Source of the DNA: an uncultured Pseudomonadales bacterium
Lineage (GTDB): Bacteria > Pseudomonadota > Gammaproteobacteria > Pseudomonadales > Porticoccaceae
Length of the DNA: 64,000 bases
Assembly (NCBI GenBank): GCA_943846685.1
Contig: OX044363.1
Location: forward strand, 1,282,001-1,346,000
Reading direction: 5' to 3'
Shown here: one piece after another, positions 1 through 8,025 of the stretch
How the letters are laid out: every line of letters begins with the position of its first letter
Numbering within the stretch: the stretch's first letter is position 1
Notes under the pieces: generated by a model
What the model saw: only the letters and a program-made list of their open reading frames with translations
What the model was told of the DNA's origin: nothing
Databases searched by the model: none
Made by a program: the position numbers and the translations under genes

Positions 1-334
1 GATTGCCACCACTTTTACTTTTAATGCTGATGCTTTTGATGGCGAGAAAAAAACCTACCAGCCCCGCGGCTTTATCAAAAATACCCAGACCAATGCGGAA
101 TGGGGTATGCAGTTTTTATGGCCGATTAAAGCGGACTACCGCATCGTCTATTTGGATGCGGACTATCAATACACGGTGATTGGTCGCAACAACCGCGACT
201 ATGTGTGGATAATGGCCCGCAGCCCGCAAATACCTGCGCAGAAATACACAGAATTAGAGCACTTCGTGGCTAGTCTCGGCTACAATCCCCAGCTATTGGA
301 AAAGGCCCCTCACCAGATACTGGGCTCCGAATAA
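1..334 (+). CDS. Lipocalin family protein (C-terminal part, cut by window edge)
   Basis: The reading frame is open from base 2 to the TAA at 332-334 and gives about 110 C-terminal residues of a bacterial lipocalin (Blc type). Visible family features are the late beta strands with YRIVYLDADYQYTVIG and the DYVWIMARSP motif, followed by a helix ending in GYNPQLL; the second lipocalin at 42468 ends in the same way (DYLWLLARTP, GFNPEAL). Lipocalins of this type bind fatty acids or lysophospholipids, usually as outer-membrane lipoproteins, but the signal region lies outside the window. The next gene starts 42 bases downstream on the same strand, so it probably belongs to the lipid-modification cluster that follows. 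Confidence 0.85.
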   Translation, partial: IATTFTFNADAFDGEKKTYQPRGFIKNTQTNAEWGMQFLWPIKADYRIVYLDADYQYTVIGRNNRDYVWIMARSPQIPAQKYTELEHFVASLGYNPQLLEKAPHQILGSE

Positions 335-376
335 AAGTAAAAAATAACAATAAAAATACAGGCAAAAAATAACAAT

Positions 377-1618
377 ATGAAAATTGCAGTTATTGGCACA
401 GGAATCTCCGGTAATGTCGCCGCTTACCATCTCAATAAAGAGCACGAGATCACTGTATTTGAGGCCAATAATTATATTGGCGGTCACACCCATACACACG
501 ATATAGAATCCAATGGTAAAACTTATCAGGTCGACTCAGGCTTTATTGTTTTTAATCACAAAACCTATCCCAACTTTATAAAATTACTCGCCGAGCTCGG
601 TGTAGAAGAACAGCTGTCCACCATGAGTTTTGGTATCAAGTGCGAGAAGACCGGGCTGGAATATATGGGTTCAACCCTAAACAGCCTGTTTGCGCAGCGC
701 CGGAACCTATTTCGCCCCTCGTTCTGGAAGATGATTTTTGAGATTCTGCGCTTTAATAAAGAGGCTAGCGCACTGGTCGTTGAGGATATCGACGATATTA
801 CTCTTGGGGAATATTTAAAGCGCGGCAACTTCAGCCAGGCTTTTATTGATCTGTATTTAATCCCTATGGCCGCCGCAGTCTGGTCGGCAGATCTGCAGAT
901 TATGTACCAGTTTCCCGCCCGTTATCTAATTCGCTTCTTTCAAAATCATGGCCTGCTCAGTGTCAATGATCGCCCCGATTGGTACGTAATTAAAGGTGGC
1001 TCAAAAACCTATGCCAGCGCTTTAACCGCATCCTTTAAAGATAAAATTAGACTGTCTACGCCGGTTGAAAAAGTTCAGCGCACAGAGAACGGTGTAGTGA
1101 TCACCAGTGCTGCAGGCGAAGAGCATTTTGATGCGGTATTTATTGCCAGTCACAGTGATCAGGCGCTAGCCATGCTCGCCGATCCCAGTGAAGCTGAGCG
1201 GCAGGTGTTGGGCGCAATGTCCTATCAGGATAACGAAGTGCTGTTACATACAGACGAGTCTGTTATGCCACAGCGTAAACTTGCCTGGGCAGCCTGGAAT
1301 TACCATCTGCTCGAGGGAGATCAGGGCAGGGTACCGGTCACTTATAACATGAATATTTTGCAGGGCTTTGATTGCCCAGAGCAATTTTGCGTAACATTAA
1401 ATAACAGTGCTGCGATTGATCAGAGTAAAGTATTAAAACGCATGAACTACCAGCACCCGGTATACACGCCAGAGTCGGTCGCTGCACAGGCGCGTCAGGC
1501 CGAGATCAACACCGGCCGCACCTTCTACTGCGGCGCATACTGGCGCTATGGTTTTCATGAGGACGGCGTAGTCAGCGCGCTGGATGCTCTGGAGCATTTT
1601 AAAAATAGCTTTCAATAA
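377..1618 (+). CDS. FAD-dependent amine-oxidase-like oxidoreductase (COG2907 type)
   Basis: This 413-residue flavoprotein opens with a Rossmann dinucleotide motif (AVIGTGISG, residues 4-12) followed by the acidic strand end and FEANNYIGGHTHTHDI, as in the NAD(P)-binding amine-oxidase/desaturase-like family. There is no signal peptide, so it is cytosolic or peripheral to the membrane. In many proteobacteria this family sits directly beside a DUF1365 protein and a cyclopropane-fatty-acid-synthase-like methyltransferase, exactly as here. Related flavoproteins have been linked to fatty-acyl desaturation in modified fatty acid synthesis in alphaproteobacteria; transferring that role to this gene is inference. 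The ATG at 377 has no strong Shine-Dalgarno, which fits translational linkage to the upstream lipocalin. Confidence 0.88.
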   Translation: MKIAVIGTGISGNVAAYHLNKEHEITVFEANNYIGGHTHTHDIESNGKTYQVDSGFIVFNHKTYPNFIKLLAELGVEEQLSTMSFGIKCEKTGLEYMGSTLNSLFAQRRNLFRPSFWKMIFEILRFNKEASALVVEDIDDITLGEYLKRGNFSQAFIDLYLIPMAAAVWSADLQIMYQFPARYLIRFFQNHGLLSVNDRPDWYVIKGGSKTYASALTASFKDKIRLSTPVEKVQRTENGVVITSAAGEEHFDAVFIASHSDQALAMLADPSEAERQVLGAMSYQDNEVLLHTDESVMPQRKLAWAAWNYHLLEGDQGRVPVTYNMNILQGFDCPEQFCVTLNNSAAIDQSKVLKRMNYQHPVYTPESVAAQARQAEINTGRTFYCGAYWRYGFHEDGVVSALDALEHFKNSFQ

Positions 1619-1647
1619 CAGGCTTTCAATAAGAGGCAGTGGGTGAT

Positions 1648-2430
1648 ATGAAATTAGGCATTAACAGTCGACTCTACGCTGGCACTATCGGCCACTGTCG
1701 ACATATGCCGGCAGTGAACAGGTTTCGCTATCAGCTGTTTATGCTCTATCTCGATCTCGATGAAGTCGAGACTCTGTTTGATAAATACTGGCTGTGGTCC
1801 AGCAAACGACTTAATTTTGCCTGGTTTAATCGTGCCGACCACAGCGGCAATCCAGATCAACCGCTGGCTGACTCCATACGCGAACTGGTCAACGAGAAAG
1901 CCGGTAGCAGACCCTCTGGCCCCATTCGCCTTTTAACCAACCTACGCTATCTATTTTATAAATCTAATCCAGTGAGTTTTTACTACTGCTTTAACGCCGA
2001 TGGCGAAACTATTCACAGCATAGTCGCAGAAGTAACCAATACCCCCTGGGGAGAGCGTTACTGTTATGTGCTGGGTGAAAACGAGCAAGATACGCCCGAG
2101 GTTGAAGGCGCCAATCTCTATTACCGCACCGACAAGCGATTTACCGTATCGCCATTTATGCCAATGGATATGCACTATAAGTTTGAGTTTTCATTGCCAA
2201 CTGAGCAGTTACAGGTAAAAATGCACAACCATCGTCAGGGGCAGAGGGTGTTTGATGTTGAGCTGGATATGCAGGCTAAATCTATAACCTCGGCAACACT
2301 GGCAAAGCAGTTATTGAGACTGCCACTGATGACCGCGAAGGTTACTGCAGCAATCTATTGGCAGGCATTAAAAATCTGGTTAAAGCGCGTTCCATTTTTA
2401 GGTCACGGTGGCCAATACCATGAAAAATAA
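1648..2430 (+). CDS. DUF1365 domain-containing protein
   Basis: This is a 260-residue DUF1365 protein without a catalytic assignment that I can make from sequence. Recognisable family stretches are LYAGTIGHCRHMP near the N-terminus, LLTNLRYLFYKSNPVSFYYC in the middle and FTVSPFMPMDMHYKFEF near residue 180. An in-frame GTG lies at 1639, but AGAGG at 1632-1636 is only two bases from it and eleven from the ATG at 1648, and the family normally starts close to the second site, so 1648 is preferred. It sits between the FAD oxidoreductase and the Cfa-like methyltransferase in one operon. Family members in this context are associated with modification of membrane fatty acids; an oxygen-dependent role is possible but not shown here. 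Confidence 0.85.
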   Translation: MKLGINSRLYAGTIGHCRHMPAVNRFRYQLFMLYLDLDEVETLFDKYWLWSSKRLNFAWFNRADHSGNPDQPLADSIRELVNEKAGSRPSGPIRLLTNLRYLFYKSNPVSFYYCFNADGETIHSIVAEVTNTPWGERYCYVLGENEQDTPEVEGANLYYRTDKRFTVSPFMPMDMHYKFEFSLPTEQLQVKMHNHRQGQRVFDVELDMQAKSITSATLAKQLLRLPLMTAKVTAAIYWQALKIWLKRVPFLGHGGQYHEK

Positions 2431-2450
2431 TAACAAGAGAGAATTCTAAC

Positions 2451-3713
2451 GTGAGCACAGATATTTCCCAAAAAATTACCTCGAGTCGACCGCGCTGGAT
2501 AGACCAGTTTGCTCGCAAAGGCGTGATGGCAAGATTTGCAAAGATCAGCTACGGGCAGATACGCATTACCGATAGCCGTGGTGAAATAATTTTTGGCCAG
2601 CCTGACAATGGTGGCGAACTATGTGTAGATATCAAAGTGATCGAGCCACGTTTCTATTCTGATCTCGCCTTTGGTGGCACTGTAGCCGCCGGAGAGTCCT
2701 ATATGCAGGGTTGCTGGACCTGCAGCGACCTAACCGCACTGGTGCGTATTATGGTGCGCAATCGCCATGTGATGGAGGCAGTCGAGGGCAGTCTCTCTAG
2801 ATTTAAGGCACCGCTATTGCGAGTGGGTCACTGGTTAAATCGCAATACCCAGAGCGGCAGTCGCCGCAATATCGAAGCCCATTATGATCTGGGCAATGAG
2901 ATGTTTGAGTTATTTCTCGACCCCACAATGATGTACTCCAGCGCTTACTACCCCAAGCCTGAATCCACCCTAGAAGAAGCCTCAGTTGCCAAGCTCAAGC
3001 GTATCTGTGACAAGTTGCAACTCAACAGCGACGACCATGTCATTGAAATCGGCACCGGCTGGGGCGGATTTGCCATCTATGCCGCCACTAATTACGGCTG
3101 TAAAGTCACCACCACAACCATCTCTAAAGAACAGCATGCCATGGCCGCAAGCCGTGTTGCCGCCGCCGGCCTCGAAGATAAAATTACTTTACTGATGGAA
3201 GACTATCGCGACCTTAGCGGTCAGTACGATAAGTTGGTTTCTATTGAGATGATCGAGGCGGTAGGGCACCAGTATCTGAATACCTACTTTGGCAAGTGCA
3301 GTTCACTGCTAAAGCCCGAAGGCATTATGCTGATTCAGGCGATTACCATTGCCGATCAATACTATGATCAGGCGATTAACTCGGTGGATTTTATTCAGAA
3401 ATTTATTTTCCCCGGTGGATTTATTCCCTCGGTCAGTGCAATTGCCGGTTCGGTAAAACAGTCCACTGATATGCGCCTGTTTCATCTTGAAGATATTGGA
3501 CCCCATTACGCCACCACATTGCAGCACTGGCGCGAACGCTTTTTTGAGAATATCGAGCAGGTTAAGGCGCTGGGTTACTCCGAGCAATTTATTCGCATGT
3601 GGGAGTTCTATCTTTGCTATAGCGAGGGCGGCTTTCTGGAGCGTGCGTTGGGTAATGCACATCTGGTATTTATCAAGCCGGAAAACCGAATTGATTGGCG
3701 GGGATCTCTTTGA
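2451..3713 (+). CDS. cfa: Cyclopropane-fatty-acyl-phospholipid synthase family methyltransferase
   Basis: This 420-residue SAM-dependent methyltransferase acts on unsaturated acyl chains of membrane phospholipids. The Cfa-type substrate region YDLGNEMFELFLDPTMMYSS (about residues 145-164) precedes SAM motif I, VIEIGTGWGGFAIYA (197-211), and the VSIEMIEAVGHQY and GGFIPS motifs typical of the Cfa/mycolic acid methyltransferase fold follow. The start is GTG at 2451. It is the last gene of a lipocalin, oxidoreductase, DUF1365 and Cfa series with short gaps. The product could be a classical cyclopropane synthase, or a methylase of a specialised pathway such as furan fatty acids; sequence alone does not decide. 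Confidence 0.92.
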   Translation: MSTDISQKITSSRPRWIDQFARKGVMARFAKISYGQIRITDSRGEIIFGQPDNGGELCVDIKVIEPRFYSDLAFGGTVAAGESYMQGCWTCSDLTALVRIMVRNRHVMEAVEGSLSRFKAPLLRVGHWLNRNTQSGSRRNIEAHYDLGNEMFELFLDPTMMYSSAYYPKPESTLEEASVAKLKRICDKLQLNSDDHVIEIGTGWGGFAIYAATNYGCKVTTTTISKEQHAMAASRVAAAGLEDKITLLMEDYRDLSGQYDKLVSIEMIEAVGHQYLNTYFGKCSSLLKPEGIMLIQAITIADQYYDQAINSVDFIQKFIFPGGFIPSVSAIAGSVKQSTDMRLFHLEDIGPHYATTLQHWRERFFENIEQVKALGYSEQFIRMWEFYLCYSEGGFLERALGNAHLVFIKPENRIDWRGSL

Positions 3714-3716
3714 AAT

Positions 3717-3877
3717 CCCCCGTCATCCCAGCTTAGGAATGTTATCCCAAGGTGAGCGTCACCCCACCGAAGGAACGTCACCCCAGCGAAGGAACGTCAC
3801 CCCGCGAAGGCTGGGGCTGGGATCTATCGAATTACGCTGTTAGCCAAAGAGGTCCCAGCCTGCGCTGGGATGACGGG
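3717..3877. repeat. Extragenic palindromic element with internal 19-bp tandem repeats
   Basis: A 14-base inverted repeat, CCCGTCATCCCAGC at 3718-3731 and its complement at 3864-3877, bounds this gap between the convergent genes cfa and bioA. Inside, a 19-base unit beginning CGTCACCCCA and ending GAAGGAA is repeated at 3757-3775 and 3776-3794, with a partial third copy from 3795. The element may also act as a two-way terminator. Related elements occur near 6166, 59025 and 61603. Confidence 0.75.
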
Positions 3878-3903
3878 ACGTTGTAGCAAGTATCAGCCGC
3901 TAT

Positions 3904-5166
3904 TTACCCTTTCGATAAAACAGCATAAATCCCCTGCACAAGCTTATGCAGCTGCTCGTCGCTGGTGATATAGGGCGGCATCACATAGACCAATTTCCCA
4001 AACGGCCGCACCCATATTCCCTCGGCGACAAACTGCTTCTGAATCTCCGCCAGTATTACAGGCTCTTTCATTTCAATCACGCCAATAGCACCTAAGACGC
4101 GGGTTTCGGCAACGTCTTGCAGAGCTTCGAAGGGTGCCAGCTCAGTTTTTAATGCGTTTTCGATACGCTGAATATTGGCTTGCCAATCAGTGTTAAGCAG
4201 CAGATCAATACTCGCATTGGCCACGGCACAGGCGAGGGGGTTGCCCATAAAGGTTGGGCCGTGCATAAAGCAGCCGGCTTCACCATTGCAGATACCGTTG
4301 CTGACTTCTTCGCTGCACAGGGTGGCGGCAAGGGTCATATAGCCGCCGGTAATCGCTTTGCCGAGACACATAATATCCGGCGAAATTCCCGCCCATTCGC
4401 AGGCAAATAATTTTCCGCTGCGACCAAAGCCAGTGGCAATTTCATCGGCGATCAACAATACATTGTGCTGGTCGCAGAGTTCGCGAACACGCTTTAGGTA
4501 GTGGGGCGAATAGAAGCGCATTCCGCCAGCGCCCTGAACGATGGGCTCTAAGATAACTGCAGCCAGCTGCTCTTTCTTGTCGCCAATAATCTTGGCAAAT
4601 TCGGCAATATCAGCCTCATCCCACTCTTCGTCTATGCCGGTCTGCGGTGCGGGGGCAAAGTACTGTTTGGCCACCACCTGATCAAACATATGGTGCATAC
4701 CAGTGACCGGATCGCAGACTGACATGGCGGCAAACGTATCGCCATGGTAGCCACTGCGCAGGCTAAGCAATTTGTTTTTGTTCGGCTGGCCCTGAGAAAT
4801 CCAGTATTGAAAGGCCATCTTGATCGCCACTTCTACAGCGACAGATCCAGAGTCAGAGAGAAATACCTTGGCCAATCCAGGTGGGGTTATCTCCACCAGC
4901 TTTTCACAGAGATCCACCGCCGGCGCATGGGTTATGCCGCCAAACATCACATGACTAAATTTATCGATCTGGTTCTTTGCTGCCGCATTGAGGACCGGAT
5001 GATTGTAGCCGTGAATGGCACACCACCAGGAAGCCATGCCATCAATCAGCTCAGTGCCATCCGCCAATGTCAGGGTCACACCCTCGGCAGAGACAACCTC
5101 GTAGGCGGGAATAGGCGCGGTCAGCGAAGAGTAGGGGTGCCAGACAAATTGCTGGTCCTTTTGCAT
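3904..5166 (-). CDS. bioA: Adenosylmethionine-8-amino-7-oxononanoate aminotransferase
   Basis: BioA transfers the amino group of S-adenosylmethionine to 7-keto-8-aminopelargonate to give 7,8-diaminopelargonate, the penultimate stage of biotin synthesis. The 420-residue product shows the class III aminotransferase signature: WHPYSS near the N-terminus, YHGDTFAAMSV (140-150), DEIATGFGRSGKL (about 241-253) and the PLP lysine K270 in LGKAITGGY. The frame is open upstream to 5292, but the extra residues do not resemble BioA and would run into the divergent gene, so the ATG at 5164-5166 is chosen. No other bio gene is adjacent. Biotin is needed by OadA downstream in this window. Confidence 0.95.
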   Translation of the reverse strand: MQKDQQFVWHPYSSLTAPIPAYEVVSAEGVTLTLADGTELIDGMASWWCAIHGYNHPVLNAAAKNQIDKFSHVMFGGITHAPAVDLCEKLVEITPPGLAKVFLSDSGSVAVEVAIKMAFQYWISQGQPNKNKLLSLRSGYHGDTFAAMSVCDPVTGMHHMFDQVVAKQYFAPAPQTGIDEEWDEADIAEFAKIIGDKKEQLAAVILEPIVQGAGGMRFYSPHYLKRVRELCDQHNVLLIADEIATGFGRSGKLFACEWAGISPDIMCLGKAITGGYMTLAATLCSEEVSNGICNGEAGCFMHGPTFMGNPLACAVANASIDLLLNTDWQANIQRIENALKTELAPFEALQDVAETRVLGAIGVIEMKEPVILAEIQKQFVAEGIWVRPFGKLVYVMPPYITSDEQLHKLVQGIYAVLSKG

Positions 5167-5305
5167 AAGTTGTGACTGCGATTGGTCGATTTTGGTGATG
5201 CTGTTCAAAGTTCTGATGACTCCAAATTGATTGCCCCTGAAGGCAGTGTTACCAAGTGATTCTCTCTTGAATGTTTTTAACCCCGAGCCCAAATGGAGTT
5301 GTTAT

Positions 5306-6121
5306 ATGCGCGCGTTTAAACGGTTATTTTTGATCTCAGTTGCCCTTGGCTATCTGTCTGTTTTCACCTCGACCGCTGTTGCCGGTCTCGACAGTCAATC
5401 CTGGCCAATCTGGAACAAGAGCGATGAATCCAATCCGGCCATTATAGATCATTCGACCTTTGACCGCTTTTTAAAAACCTATGTGCTGACCAACCATCCC
5501 TCGGGTATCAATCGTTTTCGCTATGGCGATGTCAGCCGCAGAGACAGTAAGAGATTGGATGCCTATATTGAGCAGATGACCTCTATTGATCCTCGCCAAT
5601 ATCGCAAGCGTGAACAGAAAGCCTACTGGTTAAATCTCTACAATGCACTGACCATTCAAAGCCTGTTAAAAAAGTATCCGCGCGCGCTGGATACGCGCAA
5701 GTTAAATCCGCGGATTAGAGTGGCTGGGGTCAAGCTGAGAAGGGCGGATATTGGCGATCGTATTCTGCGCCCGATCTGGCACGACTATAAGGTGATTTTT
5801 GGCTTGAGCTGCGCGAGTGTTGGCTGTCCAGCGATTCAGGCCAGTGCCTATACAGCGGCTAATATCAATAAGCTTTTAAAGCAGTCTGCGCGGGAATTTA
5901 TCAACCATCCGCGGGGTCTGGTAGTGAGTCGACACGAGATGCGCGTATCAAAGATTTTTGACTGGTACCGCGAGGATTTTGGTGATGATAAACGCCTGCT
6001 GAAATTATTTGCTCATTATGCTGATGATAAAAAGGCGCTGTATATTCTTGGCTTTAGTGGTGATATGAAGTTTAACTATGACGCACGGCCGAATTCACCT
6101 GAGACTGTTTGGCCTCTGTGA
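5306..6121 (+). CDS. DUF547 domain-containing secreted protein
   Basis: This 271-residue protein has an N-terminal signal peptide (RLFLISVALGYLSVFTSTAVA) and is probably periplasmic. The DUF547 core is recognisable from YWLNLYNALTIQSLL and FGLSCASVGCPAIQ, which carries the conserved cysteine pair, and from FDWYREDFG near the C-terminus. The biochemical function of the family is not established. The frame is open from 5231, but the ATG at 5306 starts the hydrophobic leader and has GGAG at 5295-5298 at good spacing. It is transcribed divergently from bioA, and a long repeat-filled gap follows. Confidence 0.85.
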   Translation: MRAFKRLFLISVALGYLSVFTSTAVAGLDSQSWPIWNKSDESNPAIIDHSTFDRFLKTYVLTNHPSGINRFRYGDVSRRDSKRLDAYIEQMTSIDPRQYRKREQKAYWLNLYNALTIQSLLKKYPRALDTRKLNPRIRVAGVKLRRADIGDRILRPIWHDYKVIFGLSCASVGCPAIQASAYTAANINKLLKQSAREFINHPRGLVVSRHEMRVSKIFDWYREDFGDDKRLLKLFAHYADDKKALYILGFSGDMKFNYDARPNSPETVWPL

Positions 6122-6165
6122 TGACCTGGAAGAGATCTCTCACATGCGTTCGAGATAACAAAAAA

Positions 6166-6405
6166 CCACCGTCATCCCGACAGAGCGTAGCGACGAGGGA
6201 CCTCCGTCAGGTTACTCATATCTACTAAGGAGTGATCTGGTTGAGATCCTTCACTGCGTTCAGGATGACAGCGAAAACGTTCAGGATGGCAAAAAAACCA
6301 CCGTCATCCCGACAGAGCGCAGCGACGAGGGACCTCCGTCAGGTTACTCATATCTACTAAGGAGTGATCTGGTGGTGATCCTTCACTGCGTTCAGGATGA
6401 CAGTT
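6166..6405. repeat. 132-bp tandem duplication of a palindromic extragenic element
   Basis: The segment starting CCACCGTCATCCCGACAGAG at 6166 is repeated with an offset of exactly 132 bases at 6298. The two copies are nearly identical through CACTGCGTTCAGGATGACAG and then diverge. Each copy is bounded by GTCATCC and GGATGAC, like the other extragenic elements of the window. No gene is visible in 6122-6604; this repeat and the adjoining 21-bp array fill most of it. Confidence 0.85.
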
Positions 6406-6507
6406 AGAAAGTTCAGGATGACAGTTAGAAAGTTCAGGATGACAGTTAGAAAGTTCAGGATGACAGCGAAAACGTTCAGGATGGCAGTTCGAAAGTTCAG
6501 ACGACAG
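6390..6507. repeat. 21-bp tandem repeat array
   Basis: The unit GTTCAGGATGACAGTTAGAA(A) recurs every 21 bases at 6390, 6411, 6432, 6453 and 6474 with a partial copy at 6495. The last two full units vary (gcgaaaac and ggcagttcg changes). It appears to have grown from the GGATGAC end of the flanking palindromic element. Confidence 0.85.
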
Positions 6508-6604
6508 ATTATTGATTACAACAAAACTCTAACTGCCCCTTGGTGAAAACCACAGAGTGCAATTACAATAGCCGGCTTTTAAGCAACCGCGAACAGAGCC
6601 CAAG

Positions 6605-7438
6605 ATGTCCATTCGAAAAAATCAGCTAGAAGCCAATAAACTGCAAAAGCGCCTGCGTCGCAATGTGGGACAGGCTATCGCCGATTACAATATGATCGAA
6701 GAGGGCGATCGGATTATGGTCTGTATGTCCGGAGGCAAAGATTCCTATGCCATGCTCGATATACTGCTTAACTTGCAAGCCAGTGCGCCGATCAAGTTTG
6801 ATCTGGTGGCGGTAAATATGGATCAAAAGCAGCCGGGCTTTCCCGAGCATGTTCTTCCTGAATATTTAGATACTTTGGATATCGAATACCATATTCTCGA
6901 GAAGGATACCTACAGTATTGTTACTAGCAAGATTCCCGAGGGCAAAACCTACTGCAGTCTCTGCTCACGTCTGCGCCGTGGAACTCTCTATGGTTTTGCC
7001 GAGCAGATTGGCTGTACCAAAGTCGCGCTGGGTCATCACCGCGATGATATTGTCGAGACTTTGTTCTTAAATATGTTCCATCAGGCAAAACTTAAAGCGA
7101 TGCCGCCAAAGCTGCTCTCCGATGATAAGAAGAATATTATTATTCGCCCGCTGGCTTACTGCCGCGAGTCGGATCTGATCGCACTGGCAGAGTTAAAGCA
7201 GTTTCCAATTATTCCCTGCAACCTCTGTGGTTCCCAAGAGGGCTTGCAGCGCAATGTGGTCAAGCAGATGCTAGTGGATTGGGAACGTCAGTTTCCGGGC
7301 CGAATCGACCAGATTTTTGGCGCCGTTCAGAATATATCCCCATCGCAATTGGCGGACACCGATCTGTTTGATTTTGAGACATTGAAAATCGAACGTGAGG
7401 ACGTTGATCTCAGCGCAATCAAGGCGATTAATCTTTAA
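6605..7438 (+). CDS. ttcA: tRNA 2-thiocytidine(32) synthetase TtcA
   Basis: TtcA thiolates cytidine 32 of certain tRNAs using ATP and an iron-sulfur cluster. The 277-residue product has the PP-loop SGGKDS at residues 42-47, which adenylates the target base, and the cluster-binding cysteines C117 and C120 ([11 protein letters not shown]) plus C205 and C208 (IPCNLCGSQ). The [12 protein letters not shown] start region and [18 protein letters not shown] are characteristic of the family. The length is normal. It is preceded by the repeat-rich gap and followed by a macro-domain gene on the same strand. Confidence 0.96.
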   Translation: MSIRKNQLEANKLQKRLRRNVGQAIADYNMIEEGDRIMVCMSGGKDSYAMLDILLNLQASAPIKFDLVAVNMDQKQPGFPEHVLPEYLDTLDIEYHILEKDTYSIVTSKIPEGKTYCSLCSRLRRGTLYGFAEQIGCTKVALGHHRDDIVETLFLNMFHQAKLKAMPPKLLSDDKKNIIIRPLAYCRESDLIALAELKQFPIIPCNLCGSQEGLQRNVVKQMLVDWERQFPGRIDQIFGAVQNISPSQLADTDLFDFETLKIEREDVDLSAIKAINL

Positions 7439-7528
7439 CATTTTGTCATTGTTAATGAGACAGCCATCACCGTTCTAATGAGGACTTTTTCCTATACTCC
7501 GCAAGTCTATTTCGAGGTGGGAAAAATA

Positions 7529-7999
7529 GTGCATCGTATAAAAATACATCAGGGCAAAGTTGCCAGTTTAAAAGTGGATGCTATCGTCAGCCCTTTAGTG
7601 GTCAATTCACAGGTGGTCGATAAGGCTGCGCAGGGCCAGCTCAGGCAGGAGAGCTGCCTGATTGGTGATGTGCGAATTGTGCCTGCATCAGGGGATAGGC
7701 CAAATCCGGTTATCGAAGTTATTAGCCCCTTGTGGCGAGGTGGCGAGTACCACGAGGAAGAGCAGTTGGCTGCCTGTTACCGCAAGGCCATGGATATGGC
7801 TAAACAGGAGAATTTTCGAATCATTGCCTTTGCCCCGATCAACGGTGGCGCCAAGGGCTTCCCTGCCAACCGCGCAACCAAAATAGCAGTGCAGCAGGTG
7901 GATTCTGCACTGCGCCAAAATCCGCTGATGGAATGGGTGATATTTTGCTGTTCCGACCCGGTGACCACTGCGCTCTATCGCACTCAGGTGGGTCGTTAG
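7529..7999 (+). CDS. Divergent macro-domain protein
   Basis: The 156-residue product aligns by eye with macro domains along its length: an IKIHQGKVASLKVDAIVSPL start (normally ending in NAAN), a VIEVISPLW segment matching the VIHTVGP-W segment, ACYRKAMDMAKQ and IIAFAPINGGAKGFPANRA, which matches the SIAFPAISTGVYGYP loop. The usual NAAN and GGGVDGAIH motifs are replaced, so ADP-ribose binding or deacetylation cannot be assumed. The GTG at 7529 is preferred: it has GAGGTG at 7514-7519, fits the domain start, and a TATACT box at 7493-7498 lies inside the longer alternative that would begin at 7478. Confidence 0.62.
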   Translation: MHRIKIHQGKVASLKVDAIVSPLVVNSQVVDKAAQGQLRQESCLIGDVRIVPASGDRPNPVIEVISPLWRGGEYHEEEQLAACYRKAMDMAKQENFRIIAFAPINGGAKGFPANRATKIAVQQVDSALRQNPLMEWVIFCCSDPVTTALYRTQVGR

Positions 8000-8025
8000 A
8001 GCTCTATAATTTGCGGTGTAGACTG

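Noticed and set aside
3487..3843. A 118-codon frame overlapping the end of cfa
   Set aside because: It lies in another frame of cfa and then in the tandem repeat; no ribosome site or protein-like character.
6122..6604. Possible CRISPR array because of regularly spaced repeats
   Set aside because: The 21-bp units are contiguous without spacers, there are no cas genes, and the units derive from the palindromic element.
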